Assembly (NCBI GenBank): GCA_021229015.1
Contig: CM037789.1
Location: forward strand, 31,296,036 to 31,360,035
Direction: 5' to 3'
DNA from: Solen grandis
Taxonomy: Eukaryota > Mollusca > Bivalvia > Adapedonta > Solenidae
DNA length: 64,000 nucleotides
Below, in pieces: positions 1 through 9,879 of the stretch. The first letter of the stretch is position 1. Every line of letters starts with the position of its first letter. The position numbers and the translations under genes are program-made. The notes under the pieces are model-generated. The model did not search any database and had not been told where the DNA came from. It saw only the letters and a list, made by a program, of their open reading frames with translations.

Positions 1-324
1 GAAATCTGAGTCTGAGGTGAAAACAAAAGTTAAAATGTTGTCAGATTCTGTTATTATTTATTATTTTGTTATTGAACAAAAACATAAGGTATAGAATAAA
101 ACGGTCATGTAATATTGTTCTCTACAGTGCGGAATATATTTGGACCTGTGCACATCTTGGTAAATCATATTGGACTTGCTAGCTGTTCATCTGATATAGT
201 GTTCCAAGTTTGTGCTCGTCCAATTGTATCTTCATATTTTACGGATCAATGTTATAGAACCTAATAATAACACATGCCAAGTCAAGGTTTTCAGGCTACA
301 TTGTGGGATGCTGGTCTGTTACAG
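1..324 (+). other. Partial intron upstream of first visible collagen exon
   Basis: I see no coding signal here. The sequence is AT-rich and ends in an acceptor (gttacag) at 324. The gene therefore begins outside the window and the first exon listed is internal. Confidence 0.6.
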
Positions 325-442
325 GGACCAAAAGGGAGACAAGGGAGACCTCGGTCCAGTCGGACCCCAAGGACCCCCCCCCCCCCCTGGCCCAGCTAAT
401 CTGTTATCTAGCGGCCCTGAAAATGTCATTGTGGCGGAGAAG
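325..442 (+). CDS. COL18A1-like: Multiplexin collagen, triple-helix exon with non-collagenous interruption
   Basis: This exon encodes part of the collagenous region of a secreted basement-membrane collagen. It begins with Gly after an acceptor at 324 and ends at AAG|gtatgt. It is 118 bp, one more than 117 (13 x 9). The first ten bases (Gly-Pro-Lys) are one frame away from the remaining 108, which read GDKGDLGPVGPQGPP. Dropping one base from the AAAAGGG run at 331-336 restores the Gly-X-Y frame across the exon. A C14 run at 374-387 gives five prolines in a row, so its length is uncertain. The exon then leaves Gly-X-Y for about 15 residues (NLLSSGPENVIVAEK), which looks like a natural interruption of the kind multiplexins have. 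Gene assignment rests on the downstream trimerization and endostatin exons. Confidence 0.8.
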
Positions 443-1007
443 GTATGTAAATATAGTAAAGGTAATGCATGTAATTGGACTCCCTACTTTCTTGCCTTAG
501 GGCTTCTGTGACAAATTGGAAGATTTTCAATCTCATACTAAATATGCCACGTTCAGCTCAGGGCTGTAGGATTTGAATTGGTTGCATTTGGTGCCCAACT
601 TAAAAAACCCAATGGTAAAACAATGGCGCACTAAGAATAACAGATATACTTCAAGAATCTGAGGACGAAATCTAGAAAGAAGATTTTGACGACAGTTGAC
701 TACAAAACTGTTCTATGTGCATTAAATCATAGGCATAGAAGATCAGGCGTGATTATGCAACAGAGATCATTCAGCATTTGTACTTCCTTGCCACTTTCTG
801 TTGATGTGGCAGTGTGGCTGACATGTTAACATAGTTACATACTGGAAATTCCTTCTGACATGGAAGAATTATAGCGTGAACTTATCAATGAGAATTAAGT
901 AGGTTAAGGTCAAGGTAAGCCTGGCCACAGGTAAATTTAATTCTGATAAGTCCATATCATATAGATGTTGGTATCTAATTTTACATGTGACTCATTAATA
1001 ATAACAG
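443..1007 (+). other. Collagen intron
   Basis: The intron runs from gtatgt to ataacag. Nothing recognisable lies inside it. Confidence 0.6.
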
Positions 1008-1106
1008 GGAGAGCCCGGTGAGCCCGGAGTACCAGGAGAGCCCGGAGCACCAGGGCCCCGTGGACTGCCTGGGCCCCAGGGAGAAATTGGATACACTGGT
1101 TTCCCT
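1008..1106 (+). CDS. COL18A1-like: Multiplexin collagen, 99-bp Gly-X-Y exon
   Basis: This is a perfect triple-helix exon of 33 codons, 11 uninterrupted Gly-X-Y triplets, starting GEPGEPGVPGEPGAPG and ending GEIGYTGFP. It is phase 0 at both ends, with acceptor ataacag and donor CCT|gtgtgt. The length of 99 bp is a multiple of nine, as is typical of collagen genes. Nothing is broken in this exon, which argues that the locus is a working gene rather than a decayed copy. Confidence 0.92.
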
Positions 1107-1156
1107 GTGTGTTGCTTACCTTGGAAGCTATGATACAGCTATAGCATAAAATATGA

Positions 1157-2001
1157 TTTTAGGACCTCAATATTAAATACCACTTCAAAAGGGACCATCT
1201 TACTATTAAGGCCACCTCACTATTAGATCACCGTACTAGTAGGACCTCCTCAATATTAGGACCACCTCAGTATTAGACCACCTCAATATTAGGACCACAT
1301 CAGTATTAGATAACCTCAATATTAGGACCGCCTAAATAATTAGACCACCTCACTATTAGGACCACCTCAGTATAAGATCACCTTACTAGTAGGACAACCT
1401 TAATATTAGGACAACCTCACTATTATGACGACCTCAATATTATATCACCTTCTCAATATTAGGACCACCTCACTAGTAGGACCACCTCACTATAAGGACC
1501 AACTCACAAGTAGGACTACCTCACTAGTAGGACCACCTCAATATTATATCACCTTCTCAATATTAGGACCACCTCAATATTAGGACCACCTCACTAGTAG
1601 GACCACCTCAATATAAGATCATTTCACTAGTAAGACCACCTCACTAGTAGGACAACCTCAATATCAGGACCACCTCATCATTAGGACCACCTCAATATTA
1701 GATCACCTCACTTGTAGGACCACCTCAATATTAGGACCACCTCAATATTAGATCACCTTACTAGTAGGACCACCTCACAAGTAGGACCTTCTCAATATTA
1801 GGACCATCTCACTTGTAAGACCTTCTCAATATTAGGACCACTTCACTAGTAGATCACCTTACTAGTAGAACCACCTCGATATTAGGCTGGACGCCACTAT
1901 ATGACTGAAATACTGTCGAAGCAACGGAAAACTCAAATAGTCAAGTCAAGTCAATATTAGGACCTCCTCACTATTAAGACCACCTCACTATCAGGACCCT
2001 C
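1157..2001. repeat. Minisatellite, about 17-bp unit, in a collagen intron
   Basis: Dozens of diverged copies of a unit like AGGACCACCTCAATATT run through this stretch. Variants in the second half include CACTAGT and CACTATT. The array is interrupted at about 1886-1948 by unique sequence. It lies wholly inside the intron between the exons at 1008 and 2593. Confidence 0.9.
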
Positions 2002-2592
2002 TCCTCTTAATGAATCCATTGATCGTCTCCAAATACTAAAATACTGTTAGTAAGGAAGTTAAACCCAACAAAACAAACATCTTAATGATACAATTTTATT
2101 TACTGATTAGACCAGCTGTAGCCACACTTGCAAACCAGTAAACTATAAACATTGGTAAAATTACATAATTACCACAGCCATTTTCCCTGCTCTATATCAC
2201 TCCATGTAGAGTAGTGTATCAATTCAATGTGATCATAAAGTCATGACCTCCTTAGGTAGATGAATTTTATGAATGAAATCTCTCTCCGGATCATTTTGAA
2301 ACAAATCAAAGCTAAAAAAAAATAGAATATCCAAATTTGGTTACACACTTAGAAGTCTTATAAAAGTACATATAAGTAACACATAAAAGTCTCATAAAAT
2401 ACATATAAGTAACTCTTAGAAGTCAAAAAAGAGAAAAATACATGTAAGTAACAGAAGTCTCATAAATATACATATATGTAACACTAAGAAATCTCATTTA
2501 AATATATATAAATAAAATCCTGGAAGTCAAAGTCAACTCTATGTAGACAGGATACCATTAACCATGTGTGATGTATGGTGTGTACAATGCAG
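2002..2592 (+). other. Collagen intron, remainder
   Basis: AT-rich sequence with short repeats of the type cataaaagtctcataaaatacatataagtaac (a loose run at 2340-2490), ending at acceptor atgcag. No gene is seen. Confidence 0.5.
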
Positions 2593-2717
2593 GGTCCACG
2601 AGGTTTCCGAGGATTCCCTGGCAGGAAGGGCGAGCGTGGGTTCGGTCTTCCATGCAGGAAGGAGAGCCTGGGGAATCAGGTCTGGCAGGTGACGCAGTTG
2701 GTCTGAAGGGAGATAAG
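2593..2717 (+). CDS. COL18A1-like: Multiplexin collagen, Gly-X-Y exon with a frame break
   Basis: The exon starts on Gly after atgcag and ends AAG|gtatgt. The first part reads GPRGFRGFPGRKGERGF and the last part EGEPGESGLAGDAVGLKGDK, but the two lie in different frames. The length is 125 bp, one short of 126 (14 x 9). A single missing base between about 2640 and 2660 joins them. Even when joined, triplet spacing is imperfect around GFGLP and GDAVG, so small natural interruptions are likely too. Either a sequencing deletion or a real frameshift would explain the break. The clean exons on both sides favour the first. Confidence 0.8.
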
Positions 2718-2727
2718 GTATGTACTA

Positions 2728-2912
2728 TCTGGCTTACTTCACTAATGTTTCTTCCTCTCTCTTTCACTCTTATGTTTATTCCTGTCTATCTTGTCTCCAT
2801 TGCTATATTTTGCTCTTTCTGTCTTACTGCACTAATGTTTCTTCCTCTCTCTTTCACTCTTATGTTTATTCTTGTCTATCTTGTCTCCATTGCTATACTT
2901 GTTCTCTTTCTC
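2728..2912 (+). repeat. Tandem duplication of a pyrimidine-rich 91-bp block
   Basis: A block beginning cttactTcactaatgtttc is followed by a second copy (cttactGcactaatgtttc) with only a few differences. It lies just after a splice donor, and a (TC)n run follows at 2907-2925. It is open in two frames only because of its composition. Confidence 0.75.
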
Positions 2913-3059
2913 TCTCTCTCTCTCTTGTGCTCACTTTCTCCCTCGTCCTTCTCTTTTGTGCTATATTTCTGTCTTTTTCCCCCTTTCTTGTTCAATTTTG
3001 ATATTTCTCTCTGTCTGTTTCTCTCTCTAGTATCAGTACTATTTATTTAATATTTATGT

Positions 3060-3500
3060 TTAGTGTTTATTATGTCCTGCCGATTGCATTGTGGGGTATA
3101 TAGATTTTTGGTCTGTGCGTCCGTCTGTGTTTTTTTTGCACGTCTGTCATACCTCAGTATACCTTTGCCTTCGAGCTTTTTTTCTATATAGATGATATCA
3201 CATCTTCATGAAACTTGGTACACAAGGACAATTTGATATGAACTAGTTAATTCCTAAACAAGTTTTGGGCTGTGACCCATATTTCATGCTTGAATGAACA
3301 TTGTGAAATTGGTTGTTCTGCCTCAGGTATTCCTTTGTGTTTAAACTTTTTTTTAAAAAAGATGAATTCACATCAGCATGACCTTGCTACAAATGTACAT
3401 CAAGATATAAACATTTAAAAATGCAAGCAAACATTTGACTGTGACCAACATATGGCAGTGAGGCATCAGTGTCTCAGAGACACATTTCCTTGTTTAATAT
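3060..3500. repeat. Interspersed repeat of the clam 'atgaaacttggt' type
   Basis: It contains the tctgtgcgtccgtctgtg block and the 'catcttcatgaaacttggtaca' type sentence. The same sentence recurs at 24.9-25.6, 27.3-28.4, 31.6-32.1 and 33.3-35.1 kb. I see no coding potential and no clear termini. Confidence 0.5.
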
Positions 3501-3643
3501 TTATCGGTATTATTTGAATATATCATTATTTTCATATCAACTATTCATTTCTTAGGATTTTAATATATCATTGTAAGATAAATCTTTCAAATGTCCTAAA
3601 TGCAGATGGTATGTGTAGATATTTTTTCTTGTTCTGTTGCTAG

Positions 3644-3688
3644 GGAGACCGAGGACTAGACGGAGAACCAGGCATTCCCGGACAGGAT
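3644..3688 (+). CDS. COL18A1-like: Multiplexin collagen, 45-bp Gly-X-Y exon
   Basis: Five perfect triplets, GDRGLDGEPGIPGQD, lie between a good acceptor (gttgctag) and the consensus donor gtaagt. Forty-five base pairs is one of the classic collagen exon sizes. The exon is phase 0 at both ends. Confidence 0.92.
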
Positions 3689-4909
3689 GTAAGTTTACCA
3701 TCTCTTTTGATGCTCGTCTAGGTAGTGTGTGTGTGGTGGTGGCACTCATGACCTCCTGACCTTTGAATTATACACCTCCTCGGAGGTGAAGGCTATATAT
3801 GATTGACACCTGTCACATTACGTCCTAACCAGTGCCTTCCTACACTCACATGACATGAGGACAAGGTGGGACACTGATGGATCTAGTTGAACCACTAACC
3901 TTATTGAAATATGTCTTGAAAAGAATTCTATGTTTTGATTAGATAGGTTTTCATTCTTGATAGGGTAGGATGGGAAACCGTACAAACTCCAAACAACAGT
4001 TTAAATTTTTTTAGAAGTTTATTGTACCAACTAGTTTTGATCTACAAAGATCTTCATCAGGGTAGCAAACAAGAAATTTTTATTACTGAAGTCATATAAA
4101 ACATGTCTAATATGTCACTTGATTCTAAAAATAGATATCATAATTGTTAATTATACAGTCTAAATTTAGTAATTATATTCAGTCAGAATGTGAAACGAAA
4201 TATTTCAGAATCATTTTTTTACATTATATTTATTTTCTCACTTACTTATTCTGTAAATATTATTTACGGCATTCCTGCAAAATTGTGACTTTGTGTGTAC
4301 TTTTTACAAATGTGCTCTCTGTATAACAGAAAATAAGATTGAAATCATAGAAACTGTTTACTAGAACACTGTCCTTTTCACGTCGTCATGACGTTATCAT
4401 AAACAAGCAACAATTACCCGTAATGTTATTCCATAAGTTAAGATATTTTTCATTCCTTAATTTCTAAATTCATTTCTGGTAAGAAAAAAATCAGTCATTG
4501 GATGAGATCAAAGGTTGCCAACTCTCTGGTTTCCTGTTCAAATCAAATTTGCTGAGGCTGGGTTCATGACCTGAACCGGAGGCCCTTAAATAGGGATCTT
4601 CCAGATCTTCATTTAAACCCAACCATAAAGTCTACTATTCTCCACTGAGTTTATATAGGTATATTGATTTACAGTTGTCAGAAAAAAACTCTTGTTAATA
4701 ACTTTCACATGTCTAGTGCAGTTTTAAAACACTTTGTTTTAGTTACCTGTGTTTGTTTTAACTTTTAATAATGCTGTGAGCACTTATGTGACTGCCCTTT
4801 GCGACCAGTGCACAGTTTGCTATTCAGAAGATGAAGAAAGGATAAGTCCATGCAATTAAGACATTTAGCATAGTAAGGGTTAAATATATGATGTGCAAAT
4901 ATTATACAG
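3689..4909 (+). other. Collagen intron
   Basis: A 1.2-kb AT-rich intron between the exons at 3644 and 4910. The stretch at 4010-4070 (ttttgatctacaaagatcttcatcagg) looks like part of a dispersed repeat. Nothing else is recognisable. Confidence 0.5.
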
Positions 4910-5026
4910 GGTGTCAAGGGTGAGAGAGGAGATGTTGGGCCCCGTGGTCCTCCAGGTCTGCCCGGTAACCTTGGTAATGGATTCCAAGAAGGCCCTGCAG
5001 GTCCACAAGTTCCCCCTGGCCCCGAT
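4910..5026 (+). CDS. COL18A1-like: Multiplexin collagen, 117-bp Gly-X-Y exon
   Basis: Thirty-nine codons open throughout, from acceptor attatacag to donor GAT|gtaagt. The start is GVKGERGDVGPRGPPGLP. Near the end the Gly position is occupied by Phe (FQE) and by Val (VPP), giving two imperfect triplets before GPD. Imperfections of this kind are common in multiplexins, whose helix is divided into several short collagenous blocks. The exon is phase 0 at both ends. Confidence 0.9.
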
Positions 5027-5336
5027 GTAAGTACCGGTACAAGGGTTTGAGGGAAAATGGGATGCAGAGAGGGTTAAAGATAAATAAGATAGAATTCACG
5101 CCTGAAAGTCCTTATATTTCACAAGTGTAACATGCTAATTTGAAGTTCAAAACCAATCTTGTTTTTTTTTCTTCTTTTAGTTAATGTTTTCCATTATACA
5201 TATCATCTGAAAATAATGAAACTATGCATTCAGATTATATATAGACTTCTCTAGATTAGTGGTATAACTGATGTTGATGCAATCCGGAAGCTGTTGAAAT
5301 TGCTGGAAGGGGATCCCAAAATGTTGTTAACTGCAG

Positions 5337-5496
5337 GGTCCACGTGGTTCCCATGGATACCCTGGAGAGGAAGGCCTGCCCGGGCGAGATGGTGTCAGAG
5401 AGCAAGGTCCCATTGGCTCACCAGGACCACCTGGCGATGTCTCCCTTGTGGTTGGACCTCCAGGCCCGCCTGGACCACCTGGGCCGCCGGCAAGAG
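5337..5496 (+). CDS. COL18A1-like: Multiplexin collagen, last triple-helix exon
   Basis: This exon closes the collagenous region. It starts [18 protein letters not shown], has irregular spacing at GVREQG and at DVSLVV, and finishes with four GPP triplets, as the end of a stable helix often does. I place the donor at AAGAG|gttcgg (after 5496). That leaves a single G, which joins CC at the next acceptor to make an Ala codon and keeps the trimerization domain in frame. The donor is a weak match. A GC donor after 5489 (CCG|gcaaga) is the alternative and would need a different acceptor. Beyond this point the + frame runs into polyalanine and glycine-rich low complexity, which I do not treat as protein. 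Confidence 0.85.
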
Positions 5497-5514
5497 GTTC
5501 GGTGGACACAGTCA

Positions 5515-5710
5515 TCGCCGCCGCCGCCGCCGCTGCAGATTTTTATATTAATACCATGTTTTTGTTTTCTTCTTCTGATGTATGTGCTTCCTGTGGCGGC
5601 GGCGGTGGTGTTAAAACTACACTCTGCGGCGGCGGTGGTCTTAATACCAAACTCAGCAGCGGCGGCGGCGGTGTTACTATCACACTCTGCGGTGGCGGCG
5701 GCGGCGGATA
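5515..5710. repeat. Five clustered (GGC)n/(GCC)n tracts
   Basis: Trinucleotide runs at about 5515-5535, 5594-5611, 5625-5640, 5655-5674 and 5689-5707 are separated by 15-60 bases of AT-rich sequence. On the + strand they would give Gly or Ala runs, on the - strand Pro runs. They are far more GC-rich than anything else in the window. Confidence 0.85.
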
Positions 5711-5829
5711 CGCTTCACTGCAGTGTGGATACACACCATTGATTTTTTATGCTTACATCTTTGATGCCTTAACAGGACATCCCTCCTGGAAAAAACTTGA
5801 TGACACTCTGAGCAAGTTATGAATTCCAT
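5543..5829 (-). pseudogene. C2H2 zinc-finger plus proline-rich ORF fragment, antisense in a collagen intron
   Basis: An ATG at 5829 (MEF...) opens a 49-codon frame ending at 5680. It holds one clear C2H2 finger, [18 protein letters not shown]..., with spacing C-X2-C-X12-H-X4-H and a basic tail. A second frame (5734 to 5543) covers the same strand immediately downstream. It encodes four Pro4-6 blocks separated by short Val/Thr/Leu linkers and ends in an acidic stretch (SEEENKN) and a stop. The frames overlap at an A6 run near 5782, so a one-base slip there could connect finger and Pro-rich region. From general knowledge, short proteins with one finger followed by a Pro-rich linker and then a packaging-type ATPase are common in Maverick/Polinton-like elements of molluscs and cnidarians. 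No ATPase is present here, so that link is only a suggestion. It could instead be a stray gene fragment. Confidence 0.5.
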
Positions 5830-5883
5830 GTTGACTCTCCAACGGCTAACATACAAATGGTCATTTTTTTCAAGACACATTTA

Positions 5884-6679
5884 CTTTTATTAACATCTGT
5901 AAAGTTGACCATATGGAATAAAACTTGTTTATGTATTTCACTTTGTTTGTTCTTATTCTAGCTGTTTATAGGTTATATAAATAACAAAGAAGAAATGGTA
6001 AACCACGTAAATACGTCTCACAATAATGAAACATACACATATTGTACACCATACATGCACCACAAAGACACGTCGTACTATAAGTGTAAATGTATACCTT
6101 TTTAAACGTTACCCCTATGAGAGCTCGCTTACAGCAGCACAATACACATTACCTGTCGACAAGTGGACCGTTTACGTCGTCTGCTAGAAATATGTATATC
6201 TATACAGGTAGGTCGTCTGCTTGAGCAACAGTCAATTTCTGACCAACAGAAAGCTGTATTACTCGCAACAGTCAATTTCTGACCAACAGAAAGCTGTATA
6301 ATATAAAACATGTAAAAACAATTTCATATACTAATTACATATATTTCATTTTAATAGATATATGTAATTAGTAATATCCTGTGGAAAGCATCGTCTGTTT
6401 TATACATCTAGATATGACCATACACTGCCGTTAAATTGGCGGATTTACGACAGTCGGTTAGGCCCGAAAGGTTTAACAACCATCGTCTGCTCAGGTAGAG
6501 GCACTTCATGTAGAAATACAGTTATATTCGCGCGCGCAAAGAAAGTAGCCAATGTCGCAGAGCAATGTCGTTCCGCTCGAGCGGGCCCGAAAATTACCTC
6601 ATTTTTTTTACTTCGTCCAAGATGGCGGATTTATATAAAATATATAGTGGGGTCACCGAGTGCATTTTTCCTGGATGAG
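5884..6679 (+). other. Intron before the trimerization exon
   Basis: It contains a 41-bp tandem duplication (gcaacagtcaatttctgacc...) at 6226-6258 and 6267-6299. A GC-rich island at 6525-6600 includes gcgcgcgc and gctcgagcggg. The branch/acceptor region is gcatttttcctggatgag. No gene is seen. Confidence 0.5.
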
Positions 6680-6793
6680 CCCACCTGACTACTAATGAAT
6701 CGGAGCTTCAGCGCCAAGCTCGTACCATCCCTGTCGGCACCCTGGCCTTCGTCATGAATACCGAATCACTGTATGTGCGTGTCTCCCATCTCG
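6680..6793 (+). CDS. COL18A1-like: Multiplexin C-terminal (NC1) trimerization-domain exon
   Basis: In multiplexins this small domain follows the triple helix and registers the three chains. The exon, in phase 2 of the split Ala codon, reads HLTTNESELQRQARTIPVG and then TLAFVMNTESLYVRVSHL. The family hallmark is a 'P-x-G-[TW]-L-x-F-V ... E-x-L-Y-V-R-V' pattern. Here it appears as PVGTLAFV and ESLYVRV, matching the mammalian type XVIII pattern of EGWLIFV followed by EELYVRV. The donor is consensus (CTCG|gtgagt). An alternative acceptor at 6715 (gcttcag) would drop the first helix residues. It sits 1.2 kb after the last GPP exon, the expected order. This exon distinguishes the gene from fibrillar or type IV collagens. 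Confidence 0.88.
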
Positions 6794-7017
6794 GTGAGTG
6801 CCGGGTTTTAAACCTGGCACCAGGGGCTTCTTAGCAACAAACTTACCTTAACCTAATGCTGGTGTTGAGTAGGGGAGAGTTAACGTATAGTTATATCATT
6901 TGAATGATTTTGAAGTTAAACTCTCATTCTTGATTAATGCTCTAACCATGCAATTTTGAATGAAAAAAATCATGTGTAATATTATGAATTTATAAGGTTT
7001 GATCTTCATACAAGGAG

Positions 7018-7022
<5 letters not shown>

Positions 7023-7105
<83 letters not shown>
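7023..7105. repeat. (TA)n microsatellite, about 41 units
   Basis: An uninterrupted TA run of about 83 bp. The open frame across it (IYIYIY...) is an artefact. Confidence 0.97.
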
Positions 7106-7108
<3 letters not shown>

Positions 7109-7510
7109 GCTGGTCTTAGGTTATACCCACAATGCTAGAGTGTATATGTATTTATTATTTTTTCATAATTTGAATGTAAAAATTCCCAACTGAATACTCA
7201 GAAAAGAAAAAATTGGGTCCATCTGGCAAAATATTGACTCTGAAACTGAAACTGAAACTGTTTTATTTGCTTAAACGCCTATTTCTACATAAAATACATA
7301 TTCAATGGCGTTGTACACTATTATATCAAAACATTAAAAGTATTAAATAAATGTATTAAAATATAAAAAATATTAAAAAAAATAATTTAAAAAAAAAAAA
7401 AAGAGATTGTAAAATCAGATATTTATCACAGAATTAATGCACTGAATAACATTGTCTCTCAGTTCACTGTTTCTACACTCTACTGACTTTGACTAGAAAA
7501 GATTGAAATA

Positions 7511-7574
7511 GTCTGTGAAGAAATGAGTCTTCAAGTGTTTCTTGAAACTCTTGAAGACTCATTTCTTCACAGAC
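7511..7574. repeat. Perfect 25-bp inverted repeat (hairpin)
   Basis: Arm 7511-7535 (gtctgtgaagaaatgagtct...) is exactly complementary to 7550-7574, with a 14-base spacer. It may be the core of a foldback MITE, but I see no target-site duplication. Confidence 0.85.
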
Positions 7575-8147
7575 TCTGAGATAAACGGATCAGTATATAC
7601 TTTGATTTTCTAGATTATTTTAAATCCTTGAGTATTTCCCATTTTTTACTATCTTCACTTGAGAAGATCCTAATATTAGATATGAAAGAGTGTGTTGTTT
7701 CCTGTTCAGACACTTGGGGTTTCCCTCAGCACTCTTGATTCCACCCACATCAAGAACTAAGCTAGATATAAAATGCTGATTATCTCCCTTTAATTAATAG
7801 TTATTTTTAGATAGTAGTTGAAAATTTCATGGGAATTGTTTTGATGTGTTTTATTTCGTTCATATAGGCATTCTTGAACAAATTTATTGTAATTTATAAT
7901 AGCTAAGACAGCAGTGTTGGTTATGGTAAGGGTTTTTGTAACCTTGCAGAAAGTCATACAAACATCAAGACATAGACTGTTAAAAGGCAGTTAAGACAAT
8001 ACCCAGTCATAGGAATGGCATAAAGCTAAATTGCCGAGATTGTGTCGCCTTCATCAGTGTTGAAGAAAAAGCTTTGAAATAATGTATGCTTAATTAATAC
8101 TGCTATATTGTAAAATAATTCAGATTTAATATTTATGTTTATTACAG

Positions 8148-8172
8148 TTGGGTGCTACCGGAATCACCAGAG
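8148..8172 (+). CDS. COL18A1-like: Candidate 25-bp linker microexon
   Basis: Good signals surround it: acceptor tttattacag and donor AGAG|gtaagt. The incoming phase from 6793 leaves one G. Reading on gives V-G-C-Y-R-N-H-Q and exits in phase 2, whereas the next candidate exon needs phase 0. A one-base deletion inside this exon, or an unseen exon between, would reconcile them. I rate it as likely transcribed but unproven. Confidence 0.4.
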
Positions 8173-9003
8173 GTAAGTGTCTATCTGTTGTTAATACCTG
8201 CAAATGAATTTGAAGCATTATTTTGAACAGTGACGTATATGATTTATTTTTTATTTCTTTCAAGCAAAGCATGTAGAGAGCTGATAAAACATTTATTTTG
8301 GTATGTTACAGATAAACATTTTATGAACACTTTTTTTTTCTAGTGAGTGTGAAATAATGAATTTCATTTTGATTAAGTTCAATATTGTTTTCATTCATAG
8401 TATAGACCATTTCACTCCAAAATAAAATGTAAACCTACACAAAACAAGGAGCTCCCCCCAAGCACTTTATCTTTGTTTTGGTGTAATATTCTACACATTG
8501 TTCAGTGGAGTTGTGAACATATATATGAGATTTTGCACCGATCACTAATTGGTCAGCTAAGTCAGAGATATTAACCCATTGCTGAACCCCTGGTGAAGTG
8601 GTCTATGCCATTTACATGCGTTTGTCAGTTTGGAAATGATCAAGACAGTCAAGATAGAAAATATTGTGACTGAAGACTAATAACATGGATGGATGGGTTA
8701 TATATGGCCAAATCACGTGTAGCTAGATTGTCTCCCTTGCATCATCCAATAGATTTAGTGTTCAGTTCATCAGAAGCATTTCATATCGCCCAGGGATTGC
8801 ATACTCATAGCCACCCGTTAGGTAGAGTTGCTTGTTCCCTCTAGATTATTTACATACTATGACTTCCTGACGCACCTACGTATAAAATTATTTTTTACCT
8901 GAGGCACACTTTATTTATAGCGGTCTACTTAGAGTTATAGTGTATATCAGGAAATCATCTCCGAGCCTTTTTATAGTGAGACGTCCAGTTATTTTTGAGT
9001 GAT

Positions 9004-9237
9004 TTTACCCTTTACCTCATGAATATTCGTGTTCAAATTTATGACATGAATATCAATTTACTAAACTTTAGCTAGCTTATGAAATGATGAATTTTTCGTT
9101 TCCATGCAAACTGTGTAGAATTTTTTGTGCATACAAAGTGGACCCTGATCAGACAGATCCTCGAAGGAGCTGTCTGATCTGGGTCTGCTCTGTTTGCCAA
9201 TGCATCAAAATGAGTCAATATGAGGTAAGGGGTAAAT
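9004..9237. mobile_element. MITE copy, 'ACCCTTTACCTCAT' family
   Basis: Its ends are inverted (ttaccctttacctcat / atgaggtaaggggtaa). Related copies lie at 12701-12916 and 61627-61845. The body shares the ccctgatca and tctgctctgtttgc blocks with those copies. It is non-coding. Confidence 0.7.
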
Positions 9238-9547
9238 GAATAAGTTGAAGGAGGATATTAATTTAATTACCCAGAATGCATTTTTCAAGATGGTTGAGGA
9301 AGATTGTTTTTAGTTATATTTTCAGGTATTTTTTAGCCATATATGTCATCAAGTATATAAACATTCTCTTTCTTGGAATTTTTTATCACAGACATAAATT
9401 TAGAAATATATTTTCCAACATGTAGAAATCAGTTGCTGATAAATACCATTTTAAGTAACTAAATTGTGAGATAAAAATAAACAAGATTTGTCAAGAGATT
9501 CATCAATCATTTTCTGTTAAAGACCATATCTTTTTTCGAAGTCATAC

Positions 9548-9705
9548 TTAAGGAAAAGTCCCTGTAATGGTTCCGCTAAATTACCGCTTAATCTCTACCA
9601 CGAAAACCAAGGTATCCTAATGAAACATTAGGAAACCTTGGTTATCTCCGTAAAAGGCCATGAGGTCCGAAACGTAGCGGAACCATTACAGGGACTTTAT
9701 CTTAA
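9548..9705. mobile_element. TTAA-flanked MITE with 29-bp terminal inverted repeats
   Basis: TTAA lies at 9548-9551 and 9702-9705. Between them the ends ggaaaagtccctgtaatggt... and its complement pair over about 27 of 29 bases. An inner hairpin (ccaaggtatcctaatg / cattaggaaaccttgg) lies at 9608-9642. TTAA target duplication is typical of piggyBac-like elements. It has no coding capacity. Confidence 0.85.
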
Positions 9706-9846
9706 GTTTGAAGTTGGGAAACTTAGTTGTACAAATCGAGGTGTAATAGTCAATTTCCACTGAAATGCTGGATAGTGTAAAAACAAATTTTAAGTTAAAT
9801 TCATCCATCAACTAACAGCTCGATTTTGATTTGACGCCATTTTCAG

Positions 9847-9879
9847 AATGTTTACACTCCGCCACCTAGAAAGACTACG
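9847..9879 (+). CDS. COL18A1-like: Candidate 33-bp Pro/Thr linker microexon
   Basis: Eleven codons, NVYTPPPRKTT, lie between ttttcag and ACG|gtaaat, phase 0 at both ends. A short Pro/Thr-rich hinge between the trimerization and endostatin domains is what the family has. The sequence resembles the neighbouring linker exons TPPVTTAA and TTTTTPSPN. Confidence 0.6.

Larger units (their letters stand above)
6794..8147 (+). other. Multiplexin intron with (TA)n and a hairpin
   Basis: This intron holds the TA microsatellite at 7023-7105, an A-rich stretch at 7330-7405 and the hairpin at 7511-7574. No further coding signal is seen. Confidence 0.5.
8173..9846 (+). other. Multiplexin intron with three small transposon-like repeats
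   Basis: It includes a possible inverted-repeat element at 8401-8607 (tatagaccatttcac / gtgaagtggtctatg) and the MITEs at 9004-9237 and 9552-9701. No gene is seen. Confidence 0.5.

Noticed and set aside
325..5496. Fibrillar collagen gene
   Set aside because: Exon sizes and Gly-first phase would allow it, but the trimerization exon at 6680 and endostatin identify a multiplexin.
5448..5822. + strand frame after GPP with polyalanine and CGGGGG repeats
   Set aside because: Beyond the splice donor it is the complement of GGC tracts. The trimerization exon continues the protein elsewhere.
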